Assembly: GCF_030849025.1 (NCBI RefSeq)
Contig: NZ_CP118224.1
Coordinates: 2,464,001 to 2,528,000, forward strand
Direction of reading: 5' to 3'
Source of the DNA: Oceanimonas pelagia
GTDB lineage: Bacteria > Pseudomonadota > Gammaproteobacteria > Enterobacterales > Aeromonadaceae
DNA length: 64,000 nucleotides
The notes beneath the pieces were generated by a model. It made no database searches, was not told the DNA's origin, and saw only the letters and a program-made list of their open reading frames with translations. Made by a program: the position numbers and the translations under genes. Shown piece by piece: positions 55,141 to 64,000 of this stretch (the stretch's first letter is position 1; each line of letters starts with the position of its first letter).

Positions 55141-56631
55141 TTAGCTTGGAAAGGCGAACTGGGCGCCTTCACGCACACCGGCCGAGGGCCAGCGCTGGGT
55201 GACGGTTTTGCGGCGGGTGTAAAAACGCACCGCATCGGGACCGTAGGCATAGAGATCACCGAACAGTGAGCGCTTCCAGCCACCAAAGGAGTGATAGGCC
55301 ACGGGCACCGGCAGCGGTACGTTGATACCGACCATGCCTACCTGAATGTTGTCGCTGAAGTAACGGGCCGCTTCGCCGTCTCGAGTAAAGATGCAGGTGC
55401 CATTGCCGTATTCATGGGCATCAATCAAATCCATGGCTTCCTGCATGGTTTCCACACGCACCACCAGCAACACAGGACCGAAGATCTCTTCCCGGTAGCA
55501 CAGCATCTCGGGAGTGACCCGGTCGATCAGGGTGCCGCCCACGAAGAAGCCCTGCTCGTAGCCAGGCACGGACGGGTTGCGGCCATCGACCACGATCTCG
55601 GCGCCCTGCTTCTCGGCACTGTTGATATAGCCCACCACTTTTTCCATGTGTGCCTGGGTGATCACCGGACCAAAGTCGTTCTGCTTGTCGTGAAAGGCAC
55701 CCACCTTAAGGCTCTGCATCTGTGCCTGCATTTTCTCTATTAGGGCATCGGCGGCCGCATCGCCCACCGCCACCGCCACCGACAGTGCCATACAGCGTTC
55801 ACCGGAAGAGCCAAAGGCGGCGCCAGTCAGGGCGCTGACGGCGTTGTCCATATCGGCATCGGGCATCACAATGGCGTGGTTCTTGGCGCCACCCAGGGCC
55901 TGGCAACGCTTGCCGTTGGCACTGGCGCGGCTGTAGATGTATTCGGCAATGGGGGTGGATCCCACAAAGCTCACCGCCTGCACGCGCGCGTCGTCCAGCA
56001 GGGTATCGACCGCTTCCTTGTCGCCGTTCACCACGTTGATGACGCCGGCGGGCAAACCCGCTTCCATCAGCAGCTGGGCGATAAACAGGGTTGAGCCCGG
56101 ATCCCGCTCCGACGGCTTGAGCACAAAGGTGTTGCCGCAGGCGATGGCCATGGGAAACATCCACAGCGGCACCATGGCCGGAAAGTTGAAGGGAGTAATG
56201 CCGGCGACCACCCCCAGGGGCTGAAACTCGCTCCAAGAGTCGATGGCCGGCCCCACGTTCTTGCTGTGCTCTCCCTTGAGCAGCTCGGGCACGCCGCAGG
56301 CGTATTCCACGTTCTCAATGCCCCGGGACAGCTCCCCCATGGCGTCGTGCACTATCTTGCCGTGCTCTTCGCCGATCATTTGGCAGATTTTCTCGGCATT
56401 CTGCTCCAGCAGTTCCTTGAACCGGAACATGACCCGGGCACGCTTGAGCGGCGGCGTATTGCGCCAGGCCGGAAAGGCGGCCTGGGCGGCGGCAATGGCT
56501 TCTTCTACGGTGGCCTTGCTGGCCAGTGCCACCTGTTTGGACACCTCGCCGGTAGAGGGGTTGTAAACGTCCTGGGTGCGGCCGCTGTCGTTAACAATGG
56601 TGCCGTTGATCAAATGACCTATGGTGTTCAT
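55141..56631 (-). CDS. mmsA: CoA-acylating methylmalonate/malonate-semialdehyde dehydrogenase
   Basis: 496 residues with the aldehyde dehydrogenase fold. Catalytic Cys280 lies in G-S-S-G-E-R-C-M-A, F-V-G-S-T-P-I is the cofactor loop, and G-G-A-K-N-H-A-I-V-M-P-D-A-D replaces the usual glutamate region, as is typical of MmsA/IolA. It oxidises malonate semialdehyde or methylmalonate semialdehyde to acetyl- or propionyl-CoA with NAD+ and CoA. AAGAGG precedes the ATG. It follows the omega-transaminase gene by 84 bp, which points to a beta-alanine or beta-amino acid breakdown pair. Confidence 0.93.
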   Translation of the reverse strand: MNTIGHLINGTIVNDSGRTQDVYNPSTGEVSKQVALASKATVEEAIAAAQAAFPAWRNTPPLKRARVMFRFKELLEQNAEKICQMIGEEHGKIVHDAMGELSRGIENVEYACGVPELLKGEHSKNVGPAIDSWSEFQPLGVVAGITPFNFPAMVPLWMFPMAIACGNTFVLKPSERDPGSTLFIAQLLMEAGLPAGVINVVNGDKEAVDTLLDDARVQAVSFVGSTPIAEYIYSRASANGKRCQALGGAKNHAIVMPDADMDNAVSALTGAAFGSSGERCMALSVAVAVGDAAADALIEKMQAQMQSLKVGAFHDKQNDFGPVITQAHMEKVVGYINSAEKQGAEIVVDGRNPSVPGYEQGFFVGGTLIDRVTPEMLCYREEIFGPVLLVVRVETMQEAMDLIDAHEYGNGTCIFTRDGEAARYFSDNIQVGMVGINVPLPVPVAYHSFGGWKRSLFGDLYAYGPDAVRFYTRRKTVTQRWPSAGVREGAQFAFPS

Positions 56632-56715
56632 TCAATATACCTCTTTGAGTTTCAAATACTGTGGTTAACGCCGGCGGCCGGACCTGAGCGCTTTGCCCGG
56701 CCGCCGGCCACTGAT

Positions 56716-58059
<1,344 letters not shown>

Positions 58060-58204
58060 ATTCCATCCCATCCTGCTGTTGAGGGGTAACCGCTGATGGA
58101 ATGATTGTGTCGCTGGTGTTAATAAAGTTAAATACAAACTTAATCAACAAAAGGTAAATGAAAACTCAACTTAAACCTCTTCAGGCTAGAATTCTATCCG
58201 TATC

Positions 58205-58591
58205 CCAAAAAGAGTAGACAGATGGATGAAGCACAGTACAACATCATCTACTGTCGACAGTTCAACATGGCTTTGGTTAATCACGATTCACCGACCTGCT
58301 GAACTATGAACAAACCATCGAACAATAACATTTTCATCAGCGCCGGGGCGCGTTTTCCAATACAGGGATAACGCCATTAACGGCACTGATGCTTAAGGCC
58401 TTCCTTGGCTTGTCGCTACGAGAAAAAAAAGGTTTATCAATTCCACTTTTCAGCTGATACATGTACTGCTAAGTACGCCCGGATAAACCAGCATCTGCCA
58501 CTGAGATCTGGCTGTAAGCGTCAAAACCGCTTGCCCAGCAAAGGTTGCATCACTCACTGGACATCGATGCCACCGGATTCAAGCTGTTGGG
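58205..58591 (+). mobile_element. IS903-type remnant A (5' part)
   Basis: A strongly decayed copy of the transposase 5' region, starting near A-T-G-A-A-G-C-A-C (compare 33611). It carries stops and frameshifts up to the equivalent of residue ~130 (G-x-D-A-T-G-F-K-L-L), where IS1595 copy 2 abuts it. Similarity is visible at DNA level only. Confidence 0.6.
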
Positions 58592-59626
58592 GGCTATGTT
58601 CGCTTTAATTGTTGAAAACGCGGCTGGATCGCGCACTGCCATATAAAATCAATGGGTTGAGCATCAGACTTCCTGGTCTGCTCAAACCACCTGAACCAAC
58701 CAAGATAACGGTGAAGGTACTTGGTGGCGACACCGTGAAAACGCATCATCCATTGCTTTAGTCGGCTGTGATAAGCATTCACACCCTGGATATGGAATAT
58801 CTCTTCCCGTACCCGCTGGCCGGCACTGCTGTTAACCGGTTTGTGAAGCAAATAATGTTTGGCTGCCAACGCTTCGTAGTTCAGGTGTCCATCGCTACAG
58901 AGCACAGCGCCAGGTTGTAATCGCGGGAGCAAACAACGCTCCAGCTTTCGGAGCGTAAAGCGTTTCATGACAAAATCAGCTTCGTTGTGGTTGCGGTCGC
59001 GCAGCACCATCACTTTGACCCATTTGACGTTTTTCTTATCGTTACCACGGCGGTGAGGCTTTCTCTGGCTGAGTTTCCGTTTACCTTTGAAGGACTCACG
59101 TATCATGGTTTCGTCGGCTTCGATGATGCCACCGAGCTCAGAAGATTTAAGATAATCAACCAGTTGCAGGAAGCGGTGTCGCCACCGGAATGAGGTTCCC
59201 AGATTTATCTGGCACTGTTTGGCAGCGTTGCGAAGGGTCATCGAGGCCATCATTCGCTCTGCGTACGCCAACCAGCGCTCAGCCATTCTGAGCCGGGAAA
59301 GTGGTGTCCCGGTCAAAGAAGTGAACGTCTTCTTGCAAGCCCGGCAACGATAACGCTGCCTGCTGTTCATGCTTCCCCACTTATAGGGAGTATCATCATG
59401 GCAATGCGGACACGTTGGATGCGAAGCGGTCAGCTCTTCTAGCCAGGCAATGAGCTCTGGAAAGGAGTCTGGTTGCTGAAGCAACATCAGCAGCTCATGG
59501 CGCTGCCGGGGCTGGAGTTCAGTCAGGTGGCATTTGAGTTGGGCGAAATCTGTACTTTTCATCGTTCAGCCTCCTTGGAGGTGACTAATTCAAGTATAGC
59601 TTTCAACGATTAACTCAAACATAGCC
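58592..59626 (-). mobile_element. IS1595-family insertion sequence, copy 2
   Basis: 1,035 bp, same ends, length and orientation as copy 1. The flanking bases CTGTTGGG and GATAGCGC do not match, and the IS903-type sequences on its two sides overlap each other, so they are not the halves of one element. Confidence 0.9.
58594..59562 (-). CDS. IS1595-family transposase, copy 2
   Basis: 322 residues, intact and identical in protein sequence to copy 1 (zinc ribbon plus ISXO2-type DDE domain). The two genes are direct repeats about 4.5 kb apart. Confidence 0.93.
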   Translation of the reverse strand: MKSTDFAQLKCHLTELQPRQRHELLMLLQQPDSFPELIAWLEELTASHPTCPHCHDDTPYKWGSMNSRQRYRCRACKKTFTSLTGTPLSRLRMAERWLAYAERMMASMTLRNAAKQCQINLGTSFRWRHRFLQLVDYLKSSELGGIIEADETMIRESFKGKRKLSQRKPHRRGNDKKNVKWVKVMVLRDRNHNEADFVMKRFTLRKLERCLLPRLQPGAVLCSDGHLNYEALAAKHYLLHKPVNSSAGQRVREEIFHIQGVNAYHSRLKQWMMRFHGVATKYLHRYLGWFRWFEQTRKSDAQPIDFIWQCAIQPRFQQLKRT

Positions 59627-60443
59627 GATAGCGCTATTGAAACGGCACTCATGCTCAAGGCCTTCTTCGGCTTGCCGTTACGGGCACTGGAAGGATTTAT
59701 CAATTCCGTTTTTCAGCTGATTGACGTCCTGCTGACCTCACCGGGATACAGCAACATCAGCAAGCGCGCACAAACGGTAAACGTGAAATACCGATTGCCC
59801 AGCAAAGAGGCTGTCACTCACCTGGTTATTGATGCCACCGGGCTGAAGGCGTTTGGTGAGGCAAGTGGAAACAGCGCAAACATGGCAAGGATAAACGGCG
59901 GGTCTGGCGCAAGTTGCACCTTGCTGTAGATGCCCATAGCCATGAGGTCATCGCCGCTGAGGTCAGCCTGGAAAACGTGGCGGATAGCGAGGTCTTACCC
60001 ACCTTGCTCAACCCGCTTCGGTGCCGGTTACATCAGGTCTCGGGCGATGGCGCTTACGATACTAGGGAATGCCAGCAACTGTTGATCAGGAAAGGCAGTA
60101 AAGCGACCATCCCGCCCCGCAAGAATGCGGGCTATTGGGGAGAAGGCCATCCGAGAAACGACGTCATCACAGTACTGAAATCAGAGTATCAGCACGAATG
60201 GAAAATCACATCTGGCGACCATTAGTGGCCGCTGGCAGATACGGCGATGTCCCGTTACAAACAGCTGGTGAGCTCCCAGCTCAGCCTGCGTAAATACAAC
60301 AGTCAAGTCGACGAAATTTTAGCCAGCGTGAAGGTTATGAACAAAGTCATCGGGCTCGGTATGCCTGTTCGCCAGCCGGTCAGTTAAGAGTATCAAGCCC
60401 AGAAGGGACAGGCTGTCCCAGCTCTGATTTGATCAACAGCGCC
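59627..60443 (+). mobile_element. IS903-type remnant B (3' part)
   Basis: It begins in the transposase at D-S-A-I-E-T-A-L-M-L-K-A-F-F and runs to the right end TGATTTGATCAACAGCGCC. The transposase is in pieces (59651-59929, 59914-60225, then 60247-60387) because of two frameshifts. H-L-A-V-D-A-H-S-H-E-V-I-A-A-E, S-G-D-G-A-Y-D-T-R and P-P-R-K-N-A are DDE-domain blocks. The 5' part is missing. Confidence 0.75.
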
Positions 60444-60544
60444 GTTACCGAACAGACTCAACTACCAAGCTGAACAAGACATTAAAAGCCGAGTACTATA
60501 CCAGTGAGAGCACTCGAGCTCGACAGAAAGCTCGAAAGCCTTGT

Positions 60545-61201
60545 TCAACTATTACTCGAGCTGGCTAACAGTACACCAGCACAGATAAACATCCCACCTG
60601 TTGCTCTATTGATATGCATAACTCCTCTTGATGTCTTAACAAACCGGACTATGCTCATCCCAAACAATGCATACATAGCTGCGGCACTATACTCTGTCAT
60701 GAGATAAAGAGTACCAAGCACCATGAATTGATTATTCACCAGCGTGGTTGGATCTATGAACTGAGGAAAAACAGAAGAAAAAAGCAGAATAGCTTTGGGA
60801 TTACTGATGGCAATGAGAAAATCTTGTTTCGCTAGGGCTGCATATTCAGATAGAGTTAGTGATCGCTTACAATTTGTTTTTGCATTATCATAGACAGGGC
60901 TTTCACTTTGACCGACAGTACGAGAATTCCAGGCTTTAAAACCCAGGTAAACAAGGTAAGCAGCACCTAGCCACTTAATTATAGTGAAGGCAATGTAGGA
61001 CGAAGCAAGCATTGCGCCTAGCCCCATAGCTGTGAGCAGGATAAGAAAACCAAAGCCTACCACTCTCCCTGTCGCAGATACTACAGCAGCCATCATCCCT
61101 GACTGAACACCAATACGCATAGATAAAAAGTTATTGGGACCAGGCGTTAAAGATATTAGCTGAGCTATGGGTAAAAAAAGAAAAGCATCTATTAATGTCA
61201 A
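60545..61201 (-). CDS. LysE/RhtB family amino acid exporter
   Basis: 218 residues with about six membrane segments. The N-terminal S-L-T-P-G-P-N-N-F-L-S-M-R-I-G-V-Q is the LysE/RhtB signature, and I-S-N-P-K-A-I-L-L-F occurs in the middle. Such proteins export amino acids or related metabolites. No good ribosome-binding site is seen before the ATG. It lies next to the IS903-type remnant, in an AT-richer region. Confidence 0.9.
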   Translation of the reverse strand: MTLIDAFLFLPIAQLISLTPGPNNFLSMRIGVQSGMMAAVVSATGRVVGFGFLILLTAMGLGAMLASSYIAFTIIKWLGAAYLVYLGFKAWNSRTVGQSESPVYDNAKTNCKRSLTLSEYAALAKQDFLIAISNPKAILLFSSVFPQFIDPTTLVNNQFMVLGTLYLMTEYSAAAMYALFGMSIVRFVKTSRGVMHINRATGGMFICAGVLLASSSNS

Positions 61202-61427
61202 CTGCAGTTCCTCTTATATTCTTAAAGCGTGAAATCGAGAAATTTTCAATATTACCATTACCGGTTTATGGATAGAGCAGAGGTAAGGCTTGTAGATTTT
61301 TTTGTATATAGTGCACAAAAGATGTTTTTTAGTAAATTCGCTTCGATATGATCGTTGTGTATACATGTCACTCTCAGCAAACAACACTAAAGGTAACACC
61401 CTCACCTTTAATAAAAGGTTGCGTATT

Positions 61428-61460
61428 GTACCGATGAGACAGGGCACTCATCGGTACTTT
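61428..61460. terminator. Hairpin between the nhaC-like gene and the LysE-type gene
   Basis: GTACCGATGAG and CTCATCGGTAC are perfect 11-bp arms around an 8-9-nt loop. A T run follows on the plus strand, while the genes read on the minus strand, so its main direction is unclear. Confidence 0.55.
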
Positions 61461-61467
61461 TTCATGG

Positions 61468-62982
61468 TTAAGCTTGTGGCAATACACTTTTGTTAATTTG
61501 TGAGCCTGAAGTTAAAACACCATCAATCAGGATAGCCTCATCACGTTCCTGCCATTGAAGATAATCCTCTTCGGTTGCTTTAGGAATAAACATTCCGGTT
61601 ACCGAATAAATAACATCGATAAACAGTGAGCACCAGCAAGCGATAGCCCATGGCAAGTAGTCAAGTGTTGCCACACCAAGAGCGCCAGTGACAAAGACAG
61701 CACCAGAGCTCCAAGGTATCAAAGGGGCAGTTAATGTTCCAGCATCTTCCATTGAGCGAGAAAGGGCTGTCACATGAATGCCTTTACCTCGAAAGGCTGG
61801 AGCTAACATACGACCGGGTAGAGCCATGGCAATAAATACATCACCTGTAACTACATGAACGCCAAACACGGATGCCAGTCCAGACAGCATTGTCTTGGCT
61901 TGTGTTTTAGCAAACTGCATAATTCTGTCAAGAATAGTCTCTAAACAACGGGTTGATTCAAGAATTCCGCCGAAAGAGAATGCAATTAATATCAAGGTGA
62001 TAGTCCAGTTCATCGACATGACCCCACCCTTTGAGAGCAGTGAGTCTACCTCGGCCACACCAGTGTTACTTTTGTAACCATTCAGCATTGCGTTAAAAAC
62101 TTCGTGAACGGTAACACCTTGAAAAATCATAGCACAGGCCGCACCAATTATTACCCCGGTAAAAAGTCCTGGTATTGCAGGCATTTTCATTACAGCCAGT
62201 ATGGTAACTATAATCGCAGGTATTAATAGTAGAGGTGATAAAGAGAATTGAGACTCAAGTGATTGCATGGTGATATCGAGTTTTGTCTGCTCAATAACTC
62301 CGTCACCGAATGACATTCCTACATAAAGATAGACTCCAAGTGCAATAACCATTGCTGGCAAAGTAACTGGAATCATATTTTTTATATGAGTAAATAAATC
62401 ACTTCCAACAACTGCTGGTGATAGGTTAGTAGTGTCGGACAAGGGAGATATTTTATCTCCAAAGAATGCTCCAGAAACTACGGCACCCGCAGTCATATAT
62501 GAAGGAACACCTAGGCCCTCCCCAATTCCAATTAGCGCTAACCCCATTGTACCAGTTGTCCCCCATGAGGTGCCTGTTGTTACTGATACAACAGAACATA
62601 GTAAGCATGCACTGAACAAAAACAAACTTGGATCTAGTACCTGAAGTCCATAATAAATCATGAGTGGCACTGTGCCTGACTGAATCCAAACACCAATGAT
62701 CATGCCAATTATATAGATAATGAAAATTGCAGGAAGACCAACATGTATAACATTAAACATGCCTTCCTGCATATCTTTCCATTTATACCCCCTATACCAT
62801 CCAAAAAGTGCTGTTATAACTACACCTATTGCTAATGGAATATGTGGTGACACATCATCGTAATAGAAAACCTGCATTGCAACTAAAATAATTGTCAGTA
62901 CTATAGGGGCTAAGGCGAAAAAAAGTGATGGTTTCTCTATTTTATCTGGGTAAGAGGTTTTTTTATCAAGCTCTTCAGTCAT
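61468..62982 (-). CDS. NhaC-family Na+/H+ (or organic anion/Na+) antiporter
   Basis: From the ATG at 62982 (AAGGA 7 bp upstream) the product has 504 residues; upstream in-frame ATGs at 62997 and 63027 are possible. It has about 12 membrane segments with the NhaC signatures T-G-T-S-W-G-T-T-G-T-M-G, G-D-K-I-S-P-L-S-D-T-T and G-A-L-T/T-A-P-L-I-P-W-S-S-G. The family exchanges Na+ for H+, and some members exchange malate for lactate. It is divergent from a LysR-type gene about 0.8 kb away. Confidence 0.9.
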   Translation of the reverse strand: MTEELDKKTSYPDKIEKPSLFFALAPIVLTIILVAMQVFYYDDVSPHIPLAIGVVITALFGWYRGYKWKDMQEGMFNVIHVGLPAIFIIYIIGMIIGVWIQSGTVPLMIYYGLQVLDPSLFLFSACLLCSVVSVTTGTSWGTTGTMGLALIGIGEGLGVPSYMTAGAVVSGAFFGDKISPLSDTTNLSPAVVGSDLFTHIKNMIPVTLPAMVIALGVYLYVGMSFGDGVIEQTKLDITMQSLESQFSLSPLLLIPAIIVTILAVMKMPAIPGLFTGVIIGAACAMIFQGVTVHEVFNAMLNGYKSNTGVAEVDSLLSKGGVMSMNWTITLILIAFSFGGILESTRCLETILDRIMQFAKTQAKTMLSGLASVFGVHVVTGDVFIAMALPGRMLAPAFRGKGIHVTALSRSMEDAGTLTAPLIPWSSGAVFVTGALGVATLDYLPWAIACWCSLFIDVIYSVTGMFIPKATEEDYLQWQERDEAILIDGVLTSGSQINKSVLPQA

Positions 62983-63027
62983 GGTTGTTTCCTTCATTTT
63001 ATCTTCATCCTGAATTTTCTTTCCCAT

Positions 63028-63800
63028 GAACCTTCGGTTACACCTTGGGTAAGTGATGTCATTTAAAACGATACAAATAGTCTCTAGGGTAGTGCATGGG
63101 TGGCACCAACTTTCACTCTACTCCCTCATGCTGCAGCCAGAACTACTCCTGCACTAGTCATAGAGTTTTATCTTTAAGTACATCTCTGACTAAAAACAGA
63201 AACCATTACCATGACCTCTGAATCATAAGAGGGTAATCAGCTATGACACTCAAGATTTGTCCGATATTGCAGCAGATTAATAGGTGAGTTAAATATGAAT
63301 TTACTTATGTTTAGTTTGTAAAATGCAAAACAAATTATGTGGATAATGTGCTATGTAGATCCAGAGACTTCGCTCTTTGCTTGCTAGGGTTGTCCATACC
63401 AGTTGTTGAGTGGGGGCTATCGCTTTAATCCCCTCATCCATCCTGGACTATGGTATGTACTATGAGAAAAAATTGAGCCCACACCAACGCAACAAACACT
63501 TTTATGTTTAAGTTATTAATAGTTAAGGTTTTTATTGTTTCCTTTTGATTGTTTGATTGAGTCCCTTCCTTGGCTCCTCGGAGCGCCTTTAGTCCCCTGG
63601 TCGTACAGGTCTAATCTATAGTTTCAGCTCTTCAGGCGTCCCCGATGATTGTAAAAATCATGTTGACAATTGATATGATCAAAAATTAAGATGTGCACAT
63701 TAATGCATTCATTGTGTGTTGTGTGCTAAGCTGTGATGCAGATTAATATCCAGCCTAGGAGAAGCTTGGAACTTGAAATAGTAGGGGTTGTGAGGTTGTA
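63028..63800. other. Intergenic region without recognisable genes
   Basis: 770 bp of AT-rich sequence between the divergent NhaC-type and LysR-type genes. Only short unsupported frames were found. It holds the likely LysR promoter (63663-63692) and must hold the NhaC promoter near 63030-63100; no clear palindromic LysR site was identified. Confidence 0.6.
63663..63692 (+). promoter_or_regulatory. Putative promoter of the LysR-type gene
   Basis: A perfect -35 TTGACA (63663-63668) is followed after 18 bp by TAAGAT (63687-63692), leaving a leader of about 100 nt. Confidence 0.5.
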
Positions 63801-64000
63801 ATGAAACGTTGGGGGACACGTGGTGGGCTATTGCCAACACTTAATAACCTCATAGCTCTTGAGGCGATAGCAAGGCTGGGGAGTTTTCGAGCGGCAGCCG
63901 ATGAGATGTCGTTAACCCAGGGGGCTGTTGCACAGCAGGTGCGAATGTTAGAAGAAGAGTTGGGGTGTTCGCTCTTTGAGCGCTTACCGCGGGGGGTAAC
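63801..64000 (+). CDS. LysR-family transcriptional regulator (3' end outside window)
   Basis: The first 66 residues are visible: L-P-T-L-N-N-L-I-A-L-E-A-I-A-R-L-G-S-F followed by R-A-A-A-D-E-M-S-L-T-Q-G-A-V-A-Q-Q-V-R-M-L-E-E-E-L-G, the winged helix-turn-helix of LysR regulators, close to the GcvA-like subgroup (L-P-x-L-N-x-L). It is divergent from the NhaC-type antiporter gene, its likely target. The ATG at 63801 lacks a strong ribosome-binding site. Confidence 0.9.
   Translation, partial: MKRWGTRGGLLPTLNNLIALEAIARLGSFRAAADEMSLTQGAVAQQVRMLEEELGCSLFERLPRGV

Overview
The window is about 64 kb from a GC-rich marine-type gammaproteobacterium, most likely of the Aeromonadales (Oceanimonas/Oceanisphaera/Zobellella-like). 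The basis is inference: the block aroQ-accB-accC-(ridA-like)-yhdT-panF-prmA-dusB-fis is the conserved gammaproteobacterial order, coding GC is high, and the products look like those of marine relatives. No tRNA, rRNA or CRISPR array was seen.

Layout. (1) 1-15.2 kb is core chromosome: a partial TorD-like chaperone, a DUF2956 protein, an amidoligase / gamma-glutamyl peptidase / YqaA operon, a cNMP-CBS-nucleotidyltransferase protein with a DEDDh exonuclease, acs, and the aroQ-to-fis block, with two copies of a paired-hairpin repeat between genes. (2) 15.3-33.4 kb is a DNA phosphorothioation island placed directly after fis: an M15-like protein and the Dnd-associated methyltransferase, then dndBCDE on the plus strand, facing dptF-dptG-dptH and an SspE-like DUF262/DUF1524 gene on the minus strand. 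No dndA is present, so a housekeeping cysteine desulfurase presumably supplies sulfur. A palindrome of the form TACG-N10-CGTA lies between the -35 and -10 of the dndB promoter. (3) 33.5-35.4 kb is an internally deleted IS903-type element (9-bp target duplication) with an IS3-family element nested in it (3-bp duplication). (4) 35.5-38.1 kb holds a VRR-NUC nuclease and a Flp-pilin-like repeat protein with a C-terminal membrane anchor. (5) 38.3-53.5 kb is an exopolysaccharide locus organised like the Vibrio fischeri syp locus: a sulfotransferase, a hybrid sensor kinase, a sigma-54-dependent response regulator, a STAS protein, Wza-, Wzz- and Wzy-like proteins, a glycosyltransferase, a GT26/priming-transferase fusion, a degenerate nucleotidyltransferase and a Wzx-like flippase. 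Three transcription units in it each carry a good -24/-12 promoter with upstream TGCA-WWW-TGCACA operators, so the locus looks like a self-contained sigma-54 regulon. (6) 53.6-60.4 kb holds a dctM fragment, two same-orientation IS1595-family copies of equal length (1,035 bp) flanking a beta-alanine-type catabolic pair (mmsA-like dehydrogenase and omega-transaminase), and two IS903-type remnants. (7) 60.5-64 kb is more AT-rich: a LysE-type exporter, an NhaC-type antiporter and a partial LysR regulator.

The points most worth attention are the sigma-54/operator architecture of the polysaccharide locus including its stand-alone sulfotransferase, the combination of Dnd-Dpt with an SspE-like effector under a DndB-type operator, and the amidoligase operon.
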